A program made the position numbers and the translations under genes. A stretch of DNA of 64,000 nt from Spirometra erinaceieuropaei (Eukaryota; Platyhelminthes; Cestoda; Diphyllobothriidea; Diphyllobothriidae): NCBI GenBank assembly GCA_902702965.1, contig CACRXP010000686.1:8028-72027 (forward strand). The letters run 5' to 3'. Below are positions 57,191-64,000 of the stretch, piece by piece (within the stretch, counting starts at the first letter, position 1; every line of letters starts with the position of its first letter). The notes under the pieces were generated by a model. The model ran no database searches and was not told the DNA's origin. It saw only the letters and a list, made by a program, of their open reading frames with translations.

Positions 57191-60100
57191 GGTCTCGTGG
57201 TCCAGTGCTACAACTCTAATTGTTTCCATATAAACCAGCGCCAGTCACTAATCCCAAACTTAAACATTCATCGGCGTGAGGTCTGGGATCCTTACCCGTC
57301 ATTCCACCGACCCTCGGTGTTTTACATAATTAGGAATGTTATCGACTTGCCTGCAATTGCATAGGCGTAATTAAATATCTTTCTATCGTGCTAGATTTTC
57401 GGGATACCCTTTTTATTCTTGAGTGAGCGCAGAACACTCAAGAGAGCTTACGACCGCAAAAAATATTTGTTCTAAAGTTTCTGTTATTTTTCTCTTTACA
57501 CCTGGCGTAAAGTTTTGGATCATTTGGAGAATAGCGAATTAACTTCAACTGAGACGTCCATCCGTCCCTTCAGCTGGGCATTGAGAATGAATTGAGCATT
57601 GTTGGAAACCTCAGTGGTCACTGCAATAGGCTTGCTCGGAAAAGCTGCAAAAATTGAACCTCCAGTACTTAGTCCTACAGTCCAAGCAAGCGAGTTGGCT
57701 TGTCGGCTCGAGTAAAAGAAAACTGGAGCTCAGTGCTTAGTGGCCAACTGTATCGGACTGGAGTCTGAGCTAATCTCAACATGGGTTTTGGATATATGGC
57801 TGGCTGATCACGATGACCAAGCCAGGAATGATTTGGAAGTTATATTTGTAGGTTGCATTCACTCTCTGAAAATGTAAATTTTAGGGTCCTTCTATAAACT
57901 GGAAATCATCTGTTAACGTCTGTGTCTGCCTTACTTAGTCGCAGCTGTTGTCCAAAATGAATGCGACGGCAATTCCTAATTTCATGGCAAAATAATCACG
58001 CAATTGTACTTGTAGCCAGGCGACACGAATTAGGATTTCTCATAGAAATGCCGTGGATCATTATGCAGAAGAATCGCTTTTTACATAACTTCAGTTGCTC
58101 TTAAGGTCTAAATTTCAAGAGATGGTTTGTTGACAAAAATATTCCGTGCAGTCTTTTAAAGTCTTGCCTTTCATGAGCATCCTTCTCGTCCCAATGGTTA
58201 AGAGTTCTGTCCAACTACGCCAGTCTTCTTCGGCGGCAGAGAGACAAGGTGGAATAAAGCCCATCGACGAGTCCATCGACTGCCCGATTCTGCGGTTCTC
58301 ATTCGTCTCAAAATCGCCGACCTACGGGGGACTCTTTGTTCTTTTTATGTGGGCGGAAAACTGTCAGACGACCTGCCGGCACGCGCGTTCGTGAAACACG
58401 ATAAACTGACCGATGATGGTCATCAGCGAACACTAGTGATTATTTGGCTGAAACGCGTACCAGAACAAACAGAACGCGCGTCGAGATCCAATGGACATTT
58501 GGTGGCCTTTTAGTTGTGAGGACGGAGAGAGGCCTTGTGGAGTGGGAAATTTACGATTTGAACAGTTGGCGGCGAACAGATTGCGAGTCGGTTTGAATCC
58601 ATGGGCGGATTATCGTCTTGCAGTGCGTGAATCGATAAGATATGGAGATAGTGCTTCTATTTGGAGATTGTGGAGATTTGCATCAAAAAGAGACGAAATA
58701 TCAGAACAGTGAGATGAGTGGAAACTGCCCGACTGGGCAGAGCGGTTGATGGGGTTTTCATTTCCATGAACAGTCGGGTGAATGCGGTTAGGATGCGGTA
58801 AATACAAGTGCTCGTTTTTCATAATTCGCCCTCCCAGGGACCCTATTTACATTCTGTAAAGGACTTTAGACTTAAGGATTTGTTTTCGTGAAGAAGAAGA
58901 AGAAGAGGAAGAGGAAACGAAGGGATGACTATGGAGCTGGGGATCTGTTTCCTGTTTAAATATACAATTTGTAAATAGGGGGTAGTCCGTTGTCATAAAA
59001 GTAAATAGGGCAACCCCTGGCTATAACAGGCTCTAAATAGAATGGACGGTGATCCTAATGTCTAGTTTACAAATAACAAAGGTTTTCCCATAATTTATTC
59101 AAAAGCAAACGTCAAAAACTCAACTTCAGAAATTAGAAAGCGATCACACAGAAGAACTTGTTAGTTAGAGCAACGCAAAAAGGTATAAATTTCACAAACA
59201 TCATGAAGATTAAAACGGGCCTACGAGTATGGGAAAGGGGGCAACGGAAGGGGACTGGTTAACGTCTTAACCGGTGCTCTTATCGCGCACTTGAACTATT
59301 AGCCATCTACGGAATCGATCAAGTTAGCAATATGGAGACTGTCTCCGCAACGAAGACAGGTTGCTCCATAGTACCACGAGAAATTTTCCTCATTTTCAAA
59401 AATGAATAGGAAATTAAGCTGTTCGAAATATCGGAAAGGGAGTCAGTTAGATCACGGAATAAGAAAAAGCTGTGAATCCCTGATTTATGATACAAACGGA
59501 AGAGCCTTACGACCCCAAAACAATTGTTATGTTCCTCTGAAATTTCGGACAGTGATATCAAGGTGATCACGTTTCTTGAAATGGCCACCCACGAGGTCTC
59601 GGCAACTGTTATTTTTTTAAGCGTAGACAGAGAACAAATGGAGATAGCAACTAAAACTCCGATGTCCCCCCTCCGCTAGGTATATAATAAGTGGATCCGA
59701 GTTAGCAGAACAAGTTACGGTAAGTAGCTGCGTGAATCATTTGGTCTGGGCTAGCGGGAGCAATATTCATGCGGACCGCGGAGCAACTTGGCGCGGGTGG
59801 GCAGCCCTACGTGTATGAGTGGTTTGACTTCATGCCAAAGCTGTTCCTGTAGCTATAAAGGTCAGACTGCAATGTGGCACTGCTCACAATGCAGGCGTTA
59901 TGCTCTGTATCCTTTCTACACCCATCCTCCTGCAGGCCGACCATGAATTTGCCCGTGACTATAGGTGCGTGTTGTGAGAAGACATAAAGTCATGCCGACA
60001 GTTACGCAAGCAAACCGATCGATCTTCATCATCCTGTCAAGTGGTGTCAGACTAATAAAACTGCGCACATGTTACTATTAATCCCCTGTCTCATGCGGGA

Positions 60101-63100
60101 GTCCGAAAACTCAGTGACTGACTCCGCTTTTCTTCTTTGTTGTTTGGTTCATTTTAGTGACGTTATCGCATTTCTCTTAATATATTTGTATTTCCGCTCT
60201 CATGGTCACCTCTTGTCGTGGCTGAAACGAAAAGGACAACAGTTTATCCTGACGAGAAGATAACATTATTAGGTAAACAGAGCTTAACGTCCACAATCCT
60301 CAGAAGCTAGTAAAACTTCAATTGCTAGAATATTTAAGGCGTACTTTTGCTGAATTCATGACCATTATGTGAAAGACTGACGAACCTATAAACCCTTTTA
60401 ATGCGGAATCTGTAAGACGGTTTGACGTTTTGGTCCAAAGTGCCATTATTCTGCTTTGAGGAGCAGTCTCTCGTCGCCTGAGTCTGGTGAATTGACGTTG
60501 CTCATAGTGTGCTGGATGAAAATCGCTAAACTTAAAACACAAAGTACAATGGTATTAGCGCCGTCGCATGTTTTATCCAAAGTCACCACGGTCTTATTTA
60601 TACCAAAATCGACAAAAGTTTCCTAATAATCAGTAAGTGTTTTTAATTCAACGAACAGCAAAGGTAGTCATCCTGCTGGCTACGATAAGTAGGCTTGGCA
60701 CCTTGAAAATCGACTGCAGCACTGCAATTGTAGACTGAACGTTTTTGGGCGAAAACGCTGTGTTTGGTGCAGTGCCATCTGTTGGCGTGGCTTGGCAAAT
60801 TTCCCATAACAAGAATAGTCTTGTCTTTGGCAAATTATAAGACATGAAACACTTATACGGACAGCAAACTTGCACAGCGAGACAAGATTGAATCCCTGAC
60901 AGTTTGCCTCCAAGGTTCGACCCATCCTCCGGTCCCCATCTTCTGTGTGAGTTTCCTCCCGCCCCATAATCTGCAGCGAATAAGGGCTATTCTGCTTATT
61001 TATGTCTGCTGCGCCGACATAAGCACACCATTTTTGAAAGTGTCGAGTCAGCCGATTAATTTGGCAAATGCATGTGGCACGCGAACTATGAACAAATTTA
61101 GCAAAACGCTACTTATATTTCGATAAGATTTACTAAAAAGCCCCAGTAACGAGTATTGTTTTTTTTATTTCCGCAATAATCTGCGAAGTGCTTGGCGATT
61201 CCTCTAGAAAACTAGGGCTTATGTTGTTGGTATGACCGTCAAACTACGCTGAATCACTGAAATTGCAGTTCTCAAGTTTGTAGAGACGAAATATCAACCT
61301 CATAAAGCGACACGAAATAGTCTGCACCTTGCGGTGCTTATTCGAAAGGCATACACAAAGAAACTTTCTTTGTGCATGCAATGGAGAGATAAAGCACATG
61401 CTTGTAATTTCGAGCGGATAGTTCATGGATAGATTGCATTTTCGATTATGAATATGTTGCTGGGCGGCAGTTCTAACTTGTCCAGATCATAAAAAACACC
61501 TGGTTTCACATTCTCTCGCCTTGAAATAATCACGGCGGAGGAACCAGACAAATTATATGTACCCCCGATGCTCAAGCGTTGCTATTAGAGTATTCTTGGG
61601 TTTGGAGACTTCTGTCAATCAAAACACTGTATAAGTATTCCTATGCACATATTTCTTGTTGGACGAACGGGAAAATAATTCGATTACTGTGCATACTTGC
61701 AAAATATTAAAAACAGAAATACTGCAGAGAGTTTGCGCATCTCGAAGTTAAAGAAACTGTAACGGCCAACAACATATATTTTCTATTTTTTGTCCTTATG
61801 AGAGAGCTGTTATTCGAATAGTACAGAGATAGCATTGAACAATCGAAACGTCTTCTAAAGTTTGCTCGTATACGACAAGATTCTTTTCAAAATGACAAGT
61901 ACGTTCAGGGGAACTGCTAATTGTCTACAAAGGCCCGTCATTTTCTGACGAAATCACTGTGCGCTTTAAACATTAACAGAATTACTAGCCCCCTAAGAAA
62001 TGCAATATTATCATGTCTAAATTAAAGAAGGGACTAATTATCCAGCTATTTGTTAAGGTTCCGCACAAGATTGACTGTTGAGAGAGTCGCCTGATTGTTT
62101 TCAGTTTTAGGGCTTTACCCAGTTATCGAACTGTTTACTTTGTAATCAAACCTTTCCACTGTGTTCTAAAAACGTCCCCTTCTCCTCAGGTAAGAAAAAT
62201 AAAAAAACCAGACAGCCCGTCAGTCGTACCAACCTGCGCGTACGGTGCGATTGGACTGTGATGGCTTCTTCGTACATCGTTGACAGCGCCTTTAGTGTCT
62301 TTGAGTGGTTTTAAGGGCTGAAACATGCAGTCGGCCATCAAGCTTCAAATCGACCTACTGCATTTCAGTGGTTTTCGAAGTTTAGAATTAAATATTTCGA
62401 CATCATGAGAGTCCCAAACGAGGAATACTTCCAGATTGCTACTATTGCTCAAATCGCAACCACTGTCGTGGCAGCAGTGATGGTCTAGCCGGAAACAGCC
62501 AACCACCTGCTGGATTAGGTGGTGGACTCGAAGTGCACGCTCGTCTAGATAAGCCTATACAACCTCCTTGATCTCGGCGATAAATCTGCCCGTTGGAGGA
62601 TGGCCTAACCTGTGTGACCATGAAGATCGGCGACGCGTGGACTTCGGCCAAATGTTTCTCCTGTACTCTGATGTGGACAATTCGATCAATTTTTGCCGAC
62701 TCAGTGATGGATATACCCGTATGCTTGCCTATTTAGACCGCGGAGTGAGGAATGATGAAGTTGTAAGGTCAGTCGGATGAAATCGACCAGAAATGAAAAT
62801 GTCTTAATGCATTCCTCTTCAAAAGAGGTCGTGACGTCATTAATGTGAAAGATGTGCCATCTGCTGTGATCTTGATTAGACCACTTTCAAATCTGTATAA
62901 AATCCTAATGAATCATGTGTGCCCAATTTTAGATTTCTTTACAAATTTCCATACTCCATAAGTCTTTGTAATTTGTTGCTCAGCAAAATATAGTAGCTTT
63001 CCACTTGAAATCGGCAAAATAAACGGACGGTTGTATTAATGAAACAGTTCATTTCGGTCTAGCGAATAGTCTGCGTTTCTGTCGCCGCAGCCTTAAAATC

Positions 63101-63597
63101 ATTAGGGCAAGGATTCTCGCTCGTCAGAACAAAAATATTACTCATTTGACATTTTATACCAGCGCTTGTCATCTCCCTCATAGCATTTAAGTGTAAAACT
63201 ATCTGCCTCCATTATTTTTCTTTCTGATAGGCGAGAGCAGGTATCACACCTGTAGCGTACTTTTATTAGTCACCGCTCTAAACTAGTGCGCGGATATAAC
63301 ACCGAGTAAAAGTCGTACCTACGCAAGCTTTGGGTAATCAACCCTGTCGCCATAATTTGCAGGCATTTAAATGGCAAATAATTCCTGACCATTTACCTAG
63401 TGAAATTCGTAAAGCGGTACACCTTATAGGTACAAGAAATAGGCATGGCTACGTGTCTTTGAAACGAATGATTGACAAGTGGACACGCTTTTGTTCCATG
63501 TCCCTTTGGGAAAGATTTTTAAGCCTGATAATTAGTGAGCCATTTGGCTCCTTGATAGTATCACTACAAGCGATACTCACTCGCGCGTGACCAACTG
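57191..63597. other. 6.4 kb without recognised features
   Basis: Only frames under 100 codons. The longest are 60967-60680 (-) and 59588-59319 (-), neither with a recognisable domain. A purine tract (58888-58922) is the only low-complexity patch noticed. A short TATA-like string near 59681 has no associated gene. Confidence 0.4.
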
Positions 63598-64000
63598 CTC
63601 CGCCCAAGCATAATCTTGGGGTCGAATGTAGAGTGCGGAGGTCATTCAACTTGTTTATAAACTGCAGCCCCGAGAACCACAACTCCAGCAGTTAGCGGCT
63701 CAGGTTTTTCTCACCTCTCACGAGAGCTTCGGTTTCGGGTCGCGCCGAATGAACCGTGACCAGAGATTTGGCATCATTTCGCCTCACCGCTGCTGTACGC
63801 TTGGCCATTCGTGTCTGGAGTAATCTCCCAATTTCCTCAACTTTGTTGCTTTGTCCGACACCGAACCAGATATGATAAACGGCCCAAGACCTTTCCTGCT
63901 GTTAAAGTGGGCTTTCTCATCCTCTCGTTTTGACACGTGACAGTTGCCTCTAATCTGCGTGCGACCTTAATTCGAATTTATGCTTGAAATCGGCGGACGG
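63598..64000 (-). pseudogene. Penelope lineage 1 GIY-YIG fragment, runs off the right edge
   Basis: The minus strand matches the 3' coding part of the copies at 24130-24400 and 35280-35540, from the conserved block before GIY-YIG (near 63950) to the C-terminal INKLNDLRTLHSTPRLCLGG (about 63660-63600). Nucleotide blocks such as GCCTCACCGCTGCTGTACGC (63782-63801) align directly with 24263-24282. Frames are broken. The RT part would lie beyond the window. Confidence 0.75.

Noticed and set aside
59670..59720. TATA-like string followed by a GGTAAG splice-donor-like sequence, considered as a spliced-leader RNA locus
   Set aside because: The known cestode spliced-leader exon is not recognisable here, and no Sm-type site follows.
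1..64000. Prokaryotic operons, CRISPR arrays or phage genes
   Set aside because: No clustered long frames, no regularly spaced direct repeats, and clear GT-AG introns and eukaryotic retroelements throughout.

Overview
The window is eukaryotic and reads as repeat-rich flatworm nuclear DNA. The C-terminal C2H2 zinc fingers on one retrotransposon family, the Penelope-like elements with hammerhead-like motifs and the tRNA-derived SINEs together suggest a tapeworm, most likely of the diphyllobothriid group (Spirometra, Dibothriocephalus, Schistocephalus). That taxonomic call is an inference from remembered families, not a database match. There is no prokaryotic gene organisation, no CRISPR array and no rRNA operon. 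One assembly gap of 149 N lies at 51301-51449.

Only one cellular gene is recognised. The last part of a secretory-pathway Ca2+/Mn2+ P-type ATPase (SPCA, ATP2C family) is spread over five exons on the + strand (6168-6403, 6500-6644, 9251-9466, 13567-13708, 16367-16569). Its upstream exons were not found, and they probably lie to the left of the window or in diverged sequence. Its introns hold a foldback element, a tRNA-derived SINE and other repeats.

Almost everything else that can be named is mobile DNA. LINE-A encodes endonuclease, reverse transcriptase and C2H2 fingers, with copies at 1-125, 3191-4915, 34300-34810 and 37960-41200. LINE-B is a second non-LTR family at 126-1130, possibly to 1930. 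Penelope-like elements of one lineage lie on the minus strand (23697-25420, 34858-36560, 48500-48955, 63598-64000), with two detached terminal pieces (41729-41812, 55683-55976). A second Penelope lineage lies on the + strand (27570-30740 and 53630-55007).

The non-autonomous elements are a foldback family with roughly 300-350 bp inverted arms and a TA target, SINE-A, SINE-B and several unnamed dispersed repeats. Three TTAGGG-like degenerate tracts (2101-2297, 32455-32520, 52376-52650) and a pyrimidine microsatellite (33055-33240) complete the picture.

The elements do not form a pathway, but they record an order of events. Foldback elements sit inside Penelope reading frames at exact TA sites, a SINE sits inside the same Penelope copy, one short Penelope-end insertion sits inside a foldback element with a 12-bp duplication, and LINE-A abuts LINE-B mid-domain. 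Long stretches (20.6-23.6, 42.2-44.0, 45.0-48.5 and 57.2-63.6 kb) show nothing I can name.
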